DNA of 64,000 bases from Modestobacter lapidis (GTDB taxonomy: Bacteria; Actinomycetota; Actinomycetes; Mycobacteriales; Geodermatophilaceae), in NCBI GenBank assembly GCA_019779905.1, contig JABAKE010000010.1, positions 62,001 to 126,000 of the forward strand, written 5' to 3'. A model generated the notes under the pieces. That model was given only the letters and a program-made list of their open reading frames with translations, made no database searches and had not been told where the DNA came from. A program made the position numbers and the translations under genes. Positions 53,808-63,675 of the stretch are shown in pieces; positions within the stretch are counted from its first letter, which is position 1; each line of letters starts with the position of its first letter.

Positions 53808-55007
53808 GTGAACGCGCCGCGGAAGGTCACCGTGCTGGGGTCCACCGGGTCGATCGGCCGGCAGGCGATCGCCGTGGCCCGGCAGAACCCCGACCACCTC
53901 CGGGTGACCGCGCTGGCCGCCGGTGGCGGCGACGTGGCCCTGCTCGCCGAGCAGGCCCTGTCGCTGGGCGTGCGCACCGTGGCGGTCGCCCGCGCCACGG
54001 CCGCCCAGGATCTGCAGCTCGCCTTCTACGCCGCTGCCTCCAAGCGCGGCTGGGCGCAGGGGCAGTACGCGCTCCCCGAGATCCTTGCCGGACCCCGCGC
54101 CGCCGAGGAGCTGGCCGCCCGCCCCGCCGACGTCGTCCTGAACGGGATCACCGGGTCCATCGGACTCGGGCCCACCCTCGCCGCGCTCCGGGCCGGGCGC
54201 ACCGTGGCGCTGGCCAACAAGGAGTCCCTGGTCGCCGGGGGGTCGCTGGTCACCGCCGCGGCCGCACCGGGTCAGCTGGTGCCGGTCGACTCCGAGCACT
54301 CGGCCCTGGCGCAGTGCCTGCGGGGCGGTGCCCGCGGCGAGGTCGCGCGGCTGGTGCTCACCGCCAGCGGCGGCCCCTTCCGCGGCCGCACCGCGGCCGA
54401 GCTGGCCGACGTCACCCCCGAGCAGGCCCTGGCCCACCCGACCTGGGACATGGGCCCGGTCGTGACGATCAACTCGGCCACGCTGGTCAACAAGGGGCTG
54501 GAGCTGATCGAGGCCCACCTGCTCTTCGGCGTCCCCTACGCCGACATCGACGTCGTGGTGCACCCGCAGTCGATCGTGCACTCGATGGTCACCTTCACCG
54601 ACGGCGCGACGATCGCCCAGGCCAGCCCACCGGACATGCGGCTGCCGATCGCCCTGGCGCTGGCCTGGCCCGACCGGCTGCCCGACGTCCAGCCTGCCCT
54701 CGACTGGTCGGCCGCCACCCGTTGGGAGTTCGCACCGCTGGACGAGGTGGCCTTCCCGGCGGTGCGCCTCGCCCGGCAGGCGGGGGAGGCCGGCGGCGTC
54801 GTCCCGGCGCTGTACAACGCGGCCAACGAGGAGGCGGTGGCGGCGTTCGCGGCCGGACACCTGTCGTTCCCAGCCATCGTCCAGGTCGTCGCGGGTACGC
54901 TCGACCAGGCGCCGGACCTCGGCGTCCCCACCTGCGTCGAGGACGTGCTGGCCGCGGAGAAGTGGGCCCGGGAGCACGCCCGCGCCGCGATCGGCCAGCG
55001 GATGTGA
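53808..55007 (+). CDS. dxr: 1-deoxy-D-xylulose 5-phosphate reductoisomerase
   Basis: Dxr makes MEP, the committed step of the non-mevalonate isoprenoid pathway. The 399-aa protein has the NADPH-binding [11 protein letters not shown] near the start, [11 protein letters not shown], the metal and substrate motif [13 protein letters not shown], and the flexible-loop region [12 protein letters not shown] 53808 has GAGGA 8 nt upstream. It is followed by rip and ispG in the conserved actinobacterial order. Confidence 0.95.
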   Translation: MNAPRKVTVLGSTGSIGRQAIAVARQNPDHLRVTALAAGGGDVALLAEQALSLGVRTVAVARATAAQDLQLAFYAAASKRGWAQGQYALPEILAGPRAAEELAARPADVVLNGITGSIGLGPTLAALRAGRTVALANKESLVAGGSLVTAAAAPGQLVPVDSEHSALAQCLRGGARGEVARLVLTASGGPFRGRTAAELADVTPEQALAHPTWDMGPVVTINSATLVNKGLELIEAHLLFGVPYADIDVVVHPQSIVHSMVTFTDGATIAQASPPDMRLPIALALAWPDRLPDVQPALDWSAATRWEFAPLDEVAFPAVRLARQAGEAGGVVPALYNAANEEAVAAFAAGHLSFPAIVQVVAGTLDQAPDLGVPTCVEDVLAAEKWAREHARAAIGQRM

Positions 55008-55020
55008 CGGAGGGGCTGAA

Positions 55021-56391
55021 CTGAGCGGGTTCCTGTTGACGGTCCTCGGGATCGTCGCCTTCGCCGTCGGCCTGTTGTTCTCCATCGGCTTCCACGAGTT
55101 CGGCCACTTCTTCTGGGCCCGGAAGTTCGGCATGCGGGTGCCGCAGTTCTTCGTCGGCTTCGGCCCGACGGTGTTCTCCCGGCACCGCGGGGAGACCGAG
55201 TTCGGCATCAAGGCCGTTCCGCTGGGCGGCTACATCCGCATCGTCGGGATGATCCCGCCGGCCGAGGAGGGCGAGAGCAAGCGCGCCACCCGGATGCGCA
55301 GCTTCATCGCCGAGGTCCGCGGCCAGGCGCTCAACGACGTGCGGCCGACCGACGGCGACCGGGTCTTCTACAAGAAGCCCTGGTGGCAGCGGGTGATCGT
55401 GATGTTCGCCGGTCCGTTCCACAACCTGGTGCTCGCCGTCGTCTTCTTCACCGTCGTGCTGGTCGGCTTCGGCATCCCGGAGTCGACCACGACGATCGCC
55501 TCGGTCCCGGCCTGCGTGCTGCCCGCCGGTGCCAGCAGCGCAGGTGCCGCCGACCCCTGCCGGGTACCGATCACCGACACCGGCGAGCGGTGCGAGACCG
55601 GCAGCGCCGAGTGCGCGCTGCCGCCGCCGAGCCCGGCCGCCGCGGCCGGCCTGGAGCCCGGCGACACCATCGTGGCCATCGACGGCCGCCCGGTGTCGCA
55701 GGAGACCGACACCGGCTGGAAGCAGTTGCAGGAGGCCGTCCGGGCCAGCATCGACGCCCCGGTCGTGCTCACCGTGGAACGGGACGGCGCCGAGCGCGAC
55801 CTGACCGTCACCCCGATCGAGAACCGCGTCTACCTCGAGGCGCAGAGCGACGAGACGGTCCGCGTCGGCTACGTCGGGGTCAGTCCGGCGCAGACCTACG
55901 TGCAGCAGCCGGTCACCGCCGTCCCGGCCTTCCTCGGTGACACCATCGAGCGGTCGGTGGACCGGCTGATCGAGATTCCGGAGCGGATTCCGCAGCTGTT
56001 CCGGGCCACGTTCCTGGGCGAGGAGCGAGACCCCAACGGACCGATCGGCGTCATCGGCGTCAGCCGGATCTCCGGTGAGGTGTTCGCCCTCGAGCGCTTC
56101 ACCACCACCGAGAAGATCAGCACGTTCTTCTCGCTGCTGGCCGGGGTGAACCTGGTGCTGTTCCTGTTCAACCTGGTGCCCATCTACCCGCTGGATGGCG
56201 GGCACGTCGCCGGTGCGCTCTACGAGAAGGCCCGCTCGGTCGCGGCCCGGCTGCGCGGCCGGCCCGACCCGGGCCCGTTCGACATCGCCCGGCTGATGCC
56301 GGTCGCCTACGTCGTCGCCGGGCTGTTCATCGTGCTGTCCGGGCTGCTGTTCATCGCCGACATCGTCAACCCCCTCACGCTCTCGCAGTAG
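55021..56391 (+). CDS. rip: Site-2 protease Rip (M50 family), probable CTG start
   Basis: Rip-type proteases cut anti-sigma factors and other membrane proteins within the bilayer. The 456-aa product has the zinc motif HEFGH in the first membrane helix (His25), a PDZ domain (about residues 205-290, around AAAGLEPGDTIVAIDGRPV) and the third ligand in VPIYPLDGGHVAGAL. The only ATG/GTG/TTG near the start is TTG 55036, 20 nt from the ribosome-binding site. CTG 55021 is 5 nt after GGAGGGG and gives SGFLLTVLGIVAFAV as a full-length first helix. Confidence 0.92.
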   Translation: MSGFLLTVLGIVAFAVGLLFSIGFHEFGHFFWARKFGMRVPQFFVGFGPTVFSRHRGETEFGIKAVPLGGYIRIVGMIPPAEEGESKRATRMRSFIAEVRGQALNDVRPTDGDRVFYKKPWWQRVIVMFAGPFHNLVLAVVFFTVVLVGFGIPESTTTIASVPACVLPAGASSAGAADPCRVPITDTGERCETGSAECALPPPSPAAAAGLEPGDTIVAIDGRPVSQETDTGWKQLQEAVRASIDAPVVLTVERDGAERDLTVTPIENRVYLEAQSDETVRVGYVGVSPAQTYVQQPVTAVPAFLGDTIERSVDRLIEIPERIPQLFRATFLGEERDPNGPIGVIGVSRISGEVFALERFTTTEKISTFFSLLAGVNLVLFLFNLVPIYPLDGGHVAGALYEKARSVAARLRGRPDPGPFDIARLMPVAYVVAGLFIVLSGLLFIADIVNPLTLSQ

Positions 56392-56404
56392 GAGACTTCT
56401 GGTT

Positions 56405-56481
56405 GTGAGTGAGCTTGCGAACGAACCATCGAGCACAGCACCGTCGGTCACGAGGCCGACGAGCGTCAGCGAGGAGCGCAC
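56405..56481 (+). repeat. Dispersed 5'-leader repeat, family B, copy 3 (upstream of ispG)
   Basis: GTGAGTGAGCTTGCGAACGA, then GAGCACAGCAC, then GGCCGACGAGCGTCAGCGAGG with CGCACGTG following; the last GTG is the ispG start codon and GAGGAG is its ribosome-binding site. Confidence 0.75.
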
Positions 56482-57636
56482 GTGACCGTCTCTCTGGGGC
56501 TGCCTGCCCTGCCGCCGCCCGTCCTCGCCCCTCGCCGCGCGACCCGGCAGCTCGACGTCGGCGGGGTCGGGGTGGGCAGCGATTCCCCGGTCAGCGTGCA
56601 GTCGATGTGCACCACCAAGACCGCCGACATCAACGCCACGCTGCAGCAGATCGCCGAGCTGACCGCGTCCGGCTGCCAGATCGTCCGGGTGGCGGTGCCC
56701 GACACCGACGACGCCGAGGCGCTGCCGATCATCGCGAAGAAGTCGCAGATCCCGGTGATCGCCGACATCCACTTCCAGCCGCGCTACGTCTTCGCCGCGA
56801 TCGACGCCGGCTGCGCCGCCGTCCGGGTCAACCCCGGCAACATCAAGAAGTTCGACGACAAGGTCGGCGAGATCGCCAAGGCCGCCAAGGACGCCGGCAC
56901 CCCGATCCGGATCGGCGTCAACGCCGGCTCGCTGGACCGCCGGCTGCTGGCCAAGTACGGCAAGGCGACACCCGAGGCGCTGGTCGAGTCCGCGCTGTGG
57001 GAGTGCTCGCTGTTCGAGGAGCACGACTTCCGCGAGATCAAGATCTCGGTCAAGCACAACGACCCGGTCGTCATGGTGCGGGCCTACGAGCTGCTGGCCG
57101 AGCAGTGCGACTACCCGCTGCACCTGGGCGTCACCGAGGCCGGGCCCTCCTTCCAGGGCACGATCAAGTCCGCCGTGGCCTTCGGGGCGTTGCTGTCCCG
57201 CGGCATCGGCGACACGATCCGGGTGTCGCTGTCGGCACCGCCGGTGGAGGAGGTGAAGGTCGGCAACCAGATCCTGGAGTCGCTGAACCTTCGCCAGCGC
57301 GGGCTGGAGATCGTCAGCTGCCCGTCCTGCGGCCGGGCCCAGGTCGACGTCTACAAGCTGGCCAACGAGGTCACCGCCGGGCTCGAGGGCATGGAGGTGC
57401 CGCTGCGGGTCGCGGTCATGGGCTGCGTCGTCAACGGACCGGGCGAGGCCCGGGAGGCCGATCTCGGCGTCGCCTCCGGCAACGGCAAGGGCCAGATCTT
57501 CGTCCGCGGCGAGGTCATCAAGACCGTCTCGGAATCGCAGATCGTCGAGACCCTGATCGAGGAGGCCATGCGCATCGCCGCCGAGCAGGTCGACGTCGGC
57601 AACCCGTCGGGTCCGCCGGTCGTGACGGTCAGCTGA
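56482..57636 (+). CDS. ispG: 4-hydroxy-3-methylbut-2-enyl diphosphate synthase (flavodoxin/ferredoxin)
   Basis: IspG (GcpE) is a [4Fe-4S] enzyme converting MEcPP to HMBPP. The 384-aa protein has [20 protein letters not shown] in the TIM barrel, and the three cluster cysteines in SCPSCGR and [14 protein letters not shown] 56482 is set by the repeat-derived ribosome-binding site. The gene lies after dxr and rip, completing the local MEP pair. Confidence 0.95.
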   Translation: MTVSLGLPALPPPVLAPRRATRQLDVGGVGVGSDSPVSVQSMCTTKTADINATLQQIAELTASGCQIVRVAVPDTDDAEALPIIAKKSQIPVIADIHFQPRYVFAAIDAGCAAVRVNPGNIKKFDDKVGEIAKAAKDAGTPIRIGVNAGSLDRRLLAKYGKATPEALVESALWECSLFEEHDFREIKISVKHNDPVVMVRAYELLAEQCDYPLHLGVTEAGPSFQGTIKSAVAFGALLSRGIGDTIRVSLSAPPVEEVKVGNQILESLNLRQRGLEIVSCPSCGRAQVDVYKLANEVTAGLEGMEVPLRVAVMGCVVNGPGEAREADLGVASGNGKGQIFVRGEVIKTVSESQIVETLIEEAMRIAAEQVDVGNPSGPPVVTVS

Positions 57637-57676
57637 GGACGACGACGGCCCAGGGCCGAGGACGGGAGCGCTGGAG

Positions 57677-58525
57677 GTGCTGCGGTCGGCATCGGCGCGC
57701 GTCCTGCACGAGGACGACGAGGCAGCGGTCCGGGAACTGCTGGCCACCGACCCGGTCGGCGCCTGCATGCTCGCCGGCCGGGTCGAGGTGTACGGCACCG
57801 GCACGTCGCTGGGGGCTCCGTTGTGGGGCCTGTACTCCGGGCGGCAGCTGGACGCGGTGTGCCTGGCCGGCGCCAACCTGATCCCCTTCGCCCGCCCCGG
57901 CGCCGAGCGCGCCGCGGCGGTGGCCTTCGCCGAACGGGCCCGCCGGGCCGGTCGGCGGTGCTCCACCGTCGTCGGCCCGGCCTCGGCCGTGACGCCGCTG
58001 TGGGAGCTGCTGGCGCCGTCCTGGGGGCCGGCCCGCGAGGTCCGGGCCCACCAGCCGCTGATGGCCATCGAGGGGCCGCCGGCGGTGCCGGCCGAGGCCC
58101 GGGTGCGGCCGGTCCGCCCCGACCAGCTCGACGTCCTCCTGCCCGCGGCGGTGGCCATGTTCACCGAGGAGGTCGGCATCAGCCCCCTCCGGATCGACGG
58201 TGGCGCCGGCTACCGCGCCCGGGTCGCCGAGCTGGTCTGCGCCGGCCTGGCGCTGGCCTGGATCGAGGACGGCCAGGTGGTGTTCAAGGCCGACGTCGGG
58301 GCCGTGTCGCGCGAGGCGTGCCAGCTGCAGGGCGTCTGGGTGGCGCCGCGGTGGCGTGGCCGCGGGATCGGTCAGCGCGGCACGGCGGCCGTCGTCGAGT
58401 ACGCCCGGACCACGATCGCCCCGGTGGTCAGCCTCTACGTCAACGACTACAACGAGACGGCCCGCGCCGCCTACACCCGGGTCGGCTTCAGCCAGGTCGG
58501 CACCTACGCCTCCATCCTCTTCTGA
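57677..58525 (+). CDS. GNAT-family N-acetyltransferase with N-terminal DUF4081 domain
   Basis: The 282-aa protein has an N-terminal DUF4081-like half (EDDEAAVRELLATDPVGACM) and a C-terminal GNAT domain. The acetyl-CoA loop reads VAPRWRGRGIGQRG, followed by SLYVNDYNETARAAYTRVGF. The substrate is unknown. This gene follows ispG in mycobacteria as well (Rv2867c). GTG 57677 has GGAG immediately upstream. Confidence 0.88.
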   Translation: MLRSASARVLHEDDEAAVRELLATDPVGACMLAGRVEVYGTGTSLGAPLWGLYSGRQLDAVCLAGANLIPFARPGAERAAAVAFAERARRAGRRCSTVVGPASAVTPLWELLAPSWGPAREVRAHQPLMAIEGPPAVPAEARVRPVRPDQLDVLLPAAVAMFTEEVGISPLRIDGGAGYRARVAELVCAGLALAWIEDGQVVFKADVGAVSREACQLQGVWVAPRWRGRGIGQRGTAAVVEYARTTIAPVVSLYVNDYNETARAAYTRVGFSQVGTYASILF

Positions 58526-58583
58526 AGAAGGATCTCGGTGCCGGGTGCTCGGCCCGGTCGCCGGTGTCTGCCAAGGTGGGGAG

Positions 58584-60491
58584 GTGCGGAGACGGCGGGG
58601 GACGGCGCAGGTCATCGGGTCGGCCGGAGTGGCGCTGCTGGTCGTGGCGCCGGTGCTGGCCGGGTGCTCGAGCGACCCGTCCGACGACGTCCGCGCGGCC
58701 GCCCAGGCGTTTCTCGACGACTGGACCGCGGGCGACACCGAGGCCGCCGCGACGCAGACCACCGACCCGGCGGCGACGACCACGCTGCTGACCCGGACGG
58801 CCACCGACCTGCCCGACGCGACGTTGACGGCCGAGGTCGGTGACGTCGTGGTCGAGGACGGGGAGGCGACGGTCGCCTGGGAGGCCACCTGGGACCTGGT
58901 CGCCGCCCCCGACTGGACCTACTCGGCCGCGCTCGACCTCACCGAGGCGGGGGATTCCTGGCAGGTGGTGTCCGCACCGACGATCGTGCATCCCGAGCTG
59001 GGGGAGGGGCAGCACCTCGAGCTCAGCCGCACCCTCGCCGGGCGCGCCCCGATCACCGATGGCGCGGGCGCCGCGCTGTTCACCCCCACCGAGATCGTCA
59101 ACGTCGGGATCGACCCCGGCCAGGTGACCGACCTGCCGTCGCTGGCCGCCGGCCTGTCGGCCGCCACCGGTATCGCCGCCGAGGAGATCGTCGCCGACGT
59201 GCAGGCCGCACCGGCCGGGCAGTTCGTGCCCGTCATCAGCCTCCGCCGACCGGACTTCGAGGCCATCCGCGCGCAGGTCTTCGACCTGCCCGGCGCCGTG
59301 TTCCCCACCGAGACCCGATCCCTGGCGCCCACCTCCCGCTTCGCCCTCGCGCTGCTGGGCCGGGTGGCACCCGCGACCGCGGAGGTCCTGGAGGAGACGG
59401 TGGACGACGACGGCGAGCCGCGGTACGCAGCCGGTGACGTGCTCGGCACCAGCGGTCTGCAGCGCGCCTTCCAGACCCAGCTGGCCGGCACGCCCGGGTT
59501 CAGCGTCTCGGTGGTCAGCGACGACGAGGCACTCGAGGACACCGGTGTGGTCGTCGGCTCGGTGGACCCCGTCCCGGGGACACCGGTGCAGACGCCCCTG
59601 GTGCCGGCGCTGCAGAACGCCGCGGACGCCGCCGTCGCCACCCAGCCACTGGCCACCCACCTGGTGGTCGTCCGCCCGGGCACCGGGGAGCTGCTGGCGG
59701 TGAGCTCCAACGCGGCGGCCAACCCGACGAACGCGCTGACCGGCCGGTTCCCGCCCGGCTCGAGCATGAAGACGGTGACGGCGACCGCGCTGCTGTCGGC
59801 CGGCACCGTGGCCCCGTCGTCCCCGGTGGCCTGCCCCGGCACCACCGTGGTCGACGGCCGGGAGTTCGAGAACGAGGACCAGTTCGACCTGGGCACCGTG
59901 CCCTTCACCGAGGCCTTCGCGCAGTCGTGCAACACGACCTTCATCCAGCAGGCCCTGACCCTGCCCGACGGCGCCCTGGCCGCCGCCGCCGCCTCCTACG
60001 GGGTCGGCAGCGACTGGCAGCTGCCGGTGGACGTATTCAGCGGCGAGGTACCCACCACGAGCACCGGCACCGCCAAGGCGGCCGACGCGATCGGCCAGGG
60101 GCAGGTGCTGATGAGCCCCGCGCAGCTCGCCCTCGTCGCCGCCGGGATCGCCAGCGGCACCCCGGCCGCACCGGTCGAGGTGCCGGGTGCACCGGTGGCA
60201 GGGCCGGCCCCGGCCGGTCCACCGGCCGCGGTGCTGGAGGGGCTGCGGCCGATGATGCGCCAGGTCGTGCTCTCCGGGACCGCCACGGGCCTGGCCGACC
60301 GCGGCGAGGTGTACGGCAAGACGGGCACCGCCGAGTTCGGCCCCGGCACCCCGCCGGACGCGCACGGCTGGTTCATGGGCTACCAGCTCGGCGGGCCGCA
60401 GGGCGACATCGCCTTCGCCGTGCTCGTCGAGGAGGGCCAGTCCAGCAGTGTCGCGGTGGACGTCGCCGACACCTTCCTCGGCGCCCTCTGA
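58584..60491 (+). CDS. Penicillin-binding lipoprotein (class B PBP)
   Basis: The 635-aa protein is a transpeptidase of the Rv2864c type. It starts with Arg residues and a lipoprotein signal ending LAGCSS, then an NTF2-like MecA_N domain (about residues 35-150), a PBP dimerisation domain, and the transpeptidase domain with SSMK (active serine), SCN, and KTGTAEF. GTG 58584 has GGTGGGGA upstream. The penicilloyl motifs are intact, so it should be active in peptidoglycan cross-linking and be a beta-lactam target. Confidence 0.92.
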   Translation: MRRRRGTAQVIGSAGVALLVVAPVLAGCSSDPSDDVRAAAQAFLDDWTAGDTEAAATQTTDPAATTTLLTRTATDLPDATLTAEVGDVVVEDGEATVAWEATWDLVAAPDWTYSAALDLTEAGDSWQVVSAPTIVHPELGEGQHLELSRTLAGRAPITDGAGAALFTPTEIVNVGIDPGQVTDLPSLAAGLSAATGIAAEEIVADVQAAPAGQFVPVISLRRPDFEAIRAQVFDLPGAVFPTETRSLAPTSRFALALLGRVAPATAEVLEETVDDDGEPRYAAGDVLGTSGLQRAFQTQLAGTPGFSVSVVSDDEALEDTGVVVGSVDPVPGTPVQTPLVPALQNAADAAVATQPLATHLVVVRPGTGELLAVSSNAAANPTNALTGRFPPGSSMKTVTATALLSAGTVAPSSPVACPGTTVVDGREFENEDQFDLGTVPFTEAFAQSCNTTFIQQALTLPDGALAAAAASYGVGSDWQLPVDVFSGEVPTTSTGTAKAADAIGQGQVLMSPAQLALVAAGIASGTPAAPVEVPGAPVAGPAPAGPPAAVLEGLRPMMRQVVLSGTATGLADRGEVYGKTGTAEFGPGTPPDAHGWFMGYQLGGPQGDIAFAVLVEEGQSSSVAVDVADTFLGAL

Positions 60492-60567
60492 CACCGCCCT
60501 GGCCCGTCCGATCGTGGCCGGAGCCCGCGAAGCGTGGGCCGGCCGGGGCCCTTCCAGGGGCTGCTGC

Positions 60568-61047
60568 TCAGGAGCCGGGGAGGCCGGGGAACGCCGTGGT
60601 GACCGGGGTCAGACCGGCCGCGGCGCGCCACGCGACGGCCCGTACCTCGGCATCGGCCAGCACGACCACCGCCCACGCGCGGGTGGACCGCTCGCCGGCC
60701 TGGTCCAGCACCCACGCCCACGCCGCGGCGACGCCGTCCTCGAGGGTGACCGCCAGCGCGGCGGCGTCGACCGGTGACAGCACCGGGAACGGCAGGGCGT
60801 ACGCCGCCTCGGCGGGCACCGGGTCCACGCCCCGGGCGTCCAGCAGCCCGGCCACCTCGTCGCGGACGTCGCGGTGGGCGGCCAGCGCGACGTCGGCCGG
60901 CTCGCGGTCGGTTCCCGGCAGCGCGGCGCCGACGACGCCGTAGCCCCACACCGCCACGTGGGCGGCGGCGAGCGCGTCCTGCAGGGCTGCCTCCTCGGGG
61001 CCGACCGCGGTGCGCCCGGAGGTCGGCGTGCTCTCGCCGTCAGCCAC
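60568..61047 (-). CDS. DUF4439 (ferritin-like) family protein
   Basis: The 159-aa protein is helical, with AALQDALAAAHVAVWGYGVV, HRDVRDEV and AYALPFPVLSPVDAAALAVTLED (quoted in part as AYALPFPVLSPVDAAALAV), typical of actinobacterial DUF4439 proteins with a ferritin-like fold. No signal peptide is seen. GTG 61047 has GGAGGAG about 8 nt upstream. It follows the lipoprotein gene after 30 bp, so both are probably cotranscribed. The gene is convergent with the PBP gene; function unknown. Confidence 0.8.
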   Translation of the reverse strand: MADGESTPTSGRTAVGPEEAALQDALAAAHVAVWGYGVVGAALPGTDREPADVALAAHRDVRDEVAGLLDARGVDPVPAEAAYALPFPVLSPVDAAALAVTLEDGVAAAWAWVLDQAGERSTRAWAVVVLADAEVRAVAWRAAAGLTPVTTAFPGLPGS

Positions 61048-61077
61048 GAGCGGCGCTCCTCCCAGGTCGTCGCGTGT

Positions 61078-61575
61078 TCATGCCAGCCGCCCCTCCGCCC
61101 CGCGCAGACCGGCGGCGATGCTGCCGAGCAGCGCCGCCCGGGCGCCGGTGAAGTCCGGGCAGGCCGCCGCGTGCGCGGCGGCCGCCCGGCCCACCTCGGC
61201 GCGCAGCAGGGCCCGGACCCCGGCCGGGTCGCCCGGCGCCGAGGAGGGTCCTGCGGTCGGGTCCGCCGCCGCCCCCGGTGCGGCCGCCACCAGCCGCTCG
61301 AGCTGCGCCCGGGCCTGGGCGGCCAGCACGGCGACCTCCGTGGCCACCTCGGCGGAGCCGGCCGAGGCGCGGTCGTAGGCCGCCACCAGTGCCGCCTGCA
61401 CCGCCACCTGCTCGGCGAGCCGGTCGACCTGGGCGGGGGTGACCGCGTCGGCGGTGTCGCCGTCCGACGACGTGCAGCCCGCGGCCACCGCCGCCGTCCC
61501 CGCCACGGCGGCGGCCAGCAGCGCGCGCCGGGAGAAGGCGCCCGCCGGGACGGCACCGGGGGAGGAGTCGGACAT
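61078..61575 (-). CDS. Lipoprotein, Tat-like signal
   Basis: The 165-aa product begins [20 protein letters not shown], with a twin-arginine [12 protein letters not shown] and lipobox AAGC near residue 35. The mature part is Ala-rich and helical ([21 protein letters not shown] onward, quoted as [17 protein letters not shown]). It may be a partner of the cytoplasmic DUF4439 protein, or itself a divergent ferritin-like helical bundle. It is divergent from rimP, with 283 bp between. Confidence 0.75.
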   Translation of the reverse strand: MSDSSPGAVPAGAFSRRALLAAAVAGTAAVAAGCTSSDGDTADAVTPAQVDRLAEQVAVQAALVAAYDRASAGSAEVATEVAVLAAQARAQLERLVAAAPGAAADPTAGPSSAPGDPAGVRALLRAEVGRAAAAHAAACPDFTGARAALLGSIAAGLRGAEGRLA

Positions 61576-61725
61576 CGCCGCCCATCCTCGCAGTCCTCGG
61601 CGGCCCGTCCCCGCAACGTCCCCGCAACGACCCGGCGACGACCCGGTGACGACCGGTGTCGGCGCGGTGCCGCCGGGTCCGGCAGGGTGCGGCCCGTGCG
61701 CCCGGTCGACTCGCGCGGGGAGCGG

Positions 61726-61731
61726 TAGCCT
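61726..61731 (+). promoter_or_regulatory. Candidate -10 element for rimP-nusA
   Basis: TAGCCT in the context GGTAGCCTGACGG lies in the 283-bp divergent gap and predicts a leader of about 120 nt. The rest of the gap holds short tandem repeats (CGTCCCCGCAA twice, near 61614-61635) and no gene. Confidence 0.4.
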
Positions 61732-61858
61732 GACGGTTCCTGCGCAGCATGCCGCCGGCCCGTCGACCGGAGCCGGCAGACCGCCGGGTCGCTCCGGCCT
61801 CCCGTGCCGGTCCGGGCGACCAGACTGCACAGCAACGCGCACAGCGAGGAGGCAGCCC

Positions 61859-62557
61859 GTGTCCAGCCGAGGACCATCCGCCGCCGACCGCACCACCGAC
61901 CGGCTCACTGCCGCGGTCGAGCCGGTGGTCACCGCCGCCGGGTACGACCTCGAGGAGCTGGTCGTCCGCGCGGCCGGCCAGCGCTCGGTGGTCCGGGTCG
62001 TCATCGACCGGGACGAGGGCACCAGCCTCGACGACGTCGCCGAGGTCAGCCGGGCGGTCTCCGAGGTGCTCGACGCCGACGAGCAGGACGCCGGCCGGGC
62101 GCCCTTCGTGCTGGAGGTCACCAGCCCCGGGGTGGACCGCCCGCTGACGGCGCCCCGCCACTGGCGGCGCAACGCCGGCCGCCTGGTCACCGTGGAGGTC
62201 GGGCCCGAGACGGCCCGCGAGCAGGTGACCTCGCGGCTGCTGCGGGTCACCGACGACGGCGTCGTCCTCGCGGTGGAGAAGGGTGGCACGAAGAAGGGTC
62301 AGGTGCGCCGCACCGTCGGCGAGCGCGCCGTGCCCTGGGCAGAGCTGGGTGAGGGCCGGGTGCAGGTGGAGTTCAGCCGCCCGGCCGGGCACCGGGATGC
62401 CGGCCTGGTCGTCACCGGGCCCGCCGACGACGAGCCGGACGACGACACCGGCGAGGACGAGATCCACCCAGACGAGATCGACACAGACGAGATCGACGAG
62501 CTGGACGAGGTGGCGCTGGACCAGCGCCACCCGACCGGGTCCGGAGGAGAGCAGTGA
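61859..62557 (+). CDS. rimP: Ribosome maturation factor RimP
   Basis: RimP assists 30S assembly. The 232-aa product has [40 protein letters not shown] and [20 protein letters not shown], the RimP core. A C-terminal acidic tail of about 50 residues (repeats of DEIDTDEI type) exceeds the family norm. GTG 61859 has GAGGAGG 7 nt upstream. It overlaps nusA by GTGA. Confidence 0.94.
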   Translation: MSSRGPSAADRTTDRLTAAVEPVVTAAGYDLEELVVRAAGQRSVVRVVIDRDEGTSLDDVAEVSRAVSEVLDADEQDAGRAPFVLEVTSPGVDRPLTAPRHWRRNAGRLVTVEVGPETAREQVTSRLLRVTDDGVVLAVEKGGTKKGQVRRTVGERAVPWAELGEGRVQVEFSRPAGHRDAGLVVTGPADDEPDDDTGEDEIHPDEIDTDEIDELDEVALDQRHPTGSGGEQ

Positions 62558-63669
62558 ACATCGACGTGACCGCACTGAAGGCGGTCGAGCGGGAGAAGGG
62601 CATCCCCGCGGACACCGTGCTCCAGGCGATCGAGACCGCCCTGGTGACCGCCTACCGGCACGCCGAGGGGGCCGCCAAGCACGTGCGCGTGCACGTGGAC
62701 CGCAAGAGCGGTGAGGTCGCCGTGCTGGCCCAGGAGCTCGGCCCCGACGGCGAGGTCGTGCACGAATGGGACGACACCCCCCGCGACTTCGGCCGGATCG
62801 CGGCCAGCACCGCCAAGCAGGTCATCATCCAGCGGCTGCGGGACGCCGAGCACGAGCAGACCTTCGGCGAGTACGCCGGTAAGGAGGGCGACATCGTCAG
62901 CGGCATCGTGCAGGCGCACGACCGCCGCAACATCCAGGGCATGGTGCTGGTCGACATCGGCAAGGTGGAGGCGAACCTGCCGCCGACCGAGCAGGTCCCC
63001 GGCGAGGACTACAAGCACGGCAGCCGGATCAAGGCCTACGTGGTCTCGGTGGCGCGCACGTTCCGTGGACCCCAGGTCACCTTGTCCCGGACGCACCCGA
63101 ACCTGGTGCGCAAGCTGTTCGCGCTGGAGGCGCCCGAGGTCGCCGACGGCAGCGTGGAGATCATGGCCGTGGCCCGCGAGGCGGGACACCGGTCGAAGAT
63201 CGCCGTCCGCACCTCGGTGCCCGGGCTCAACGCCAAGGGCGCCTGCATCGGGCCGATGGGCCAGCGGGTGCGCAACGTGATGAGCGACCTGCACGGCGAG
63301 AAGATCGACATCGTCGACTGGTCGGACGACGACGCCTCGTTCGTCGCCTCGGCGCTCTCCCCGGCCCGGGTGACCAGCGCCCGGGTGGTCGACCCCGCCG
63401 CCCGGGCCGTGCAGGTCGTCGTGCCCGACTACCAGCTCTCCCTCGCCATCGGCAAGGAGGGGCAGAACGCCCGGCTGGCGGCCCGGCTCACCGGCTGCCG
63501 GATCGACATCCGCAGCGATGCGCAGCCCGATGGCGCCGAGGGCCCGGCGTCGCCGGGTGTCGGGCGGGCGCCGCTGCGTTCCGGCGCGCGGCCGCCCGGC
63601 CGCGTCCCGTCGGGCGGTGCGCGACCGCCTGCGCGGCGCGCGGAACATCCCGGCTCGACGGCGCGCTAG
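62554..63669 (+). CDS. nusA: Transcription termination/antitermination factor NusA
   Basis: NusA binds RNA polymerase and nascent RNA. The 371-aa protein has the N-terminal polymerase-binding domain ([20 protein letters not shown]), an S1 domain ([20 protein letters not shown]), and two KH domains (RSKIAVRTS with [32 protein letters not shown]). It lacks the acidic repeats of E. coli NusA. The last ~40 residues are Pro/Arg/Gly-rich. The GTG overlaps the rimP stop. Confidence 0.95.
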   Translation: MNIDVTALKAVEREKGIPADTVLQAIETALVTAYRHAEGAAKHVRVHVDRKSGEVAVLAQELGPDGEVVHEWDDTPRDFGRIAASTAKQVIIQRLRDAEHEQTFGEYAGKEGDIVSGIVQAHDRRNIQGMVLVDIGKVEANLPPTEQVPGEDYKHGSRIKAYVVSVARTFRGPQVTLSRTHPNLVRKLFALEAPEVADGSVEIMAVAREAGHRSKIAVRTSVPGLNAKGACIGPMGQRVRNVMSDLHGEKIDIVDWSDDDASFVASALSPARVTSARVVDPAARAVQVVVPDYQLSLAIGKEGQNARLAARLTGCRIDIRSDAQPDGAEGPASPGVGRAPLRSGARPPGRVPSGGARPPARRAEHPGSTAR

Positions 63670-63670
63670 A
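63665..63670 (+). promoter_or_regulatory. Candidate -10 element for a leaderless ylxR transcript
   Basis: TAGACT ends 5 nt before the ylxR ATG and overlaps the nusA stop codon (TAG at 63667 region). This arrangement fits a leaderless internal promoter; no -35 was recognised. Confidence 0.3.
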
Positions 63671-63675
63671 CTTCA

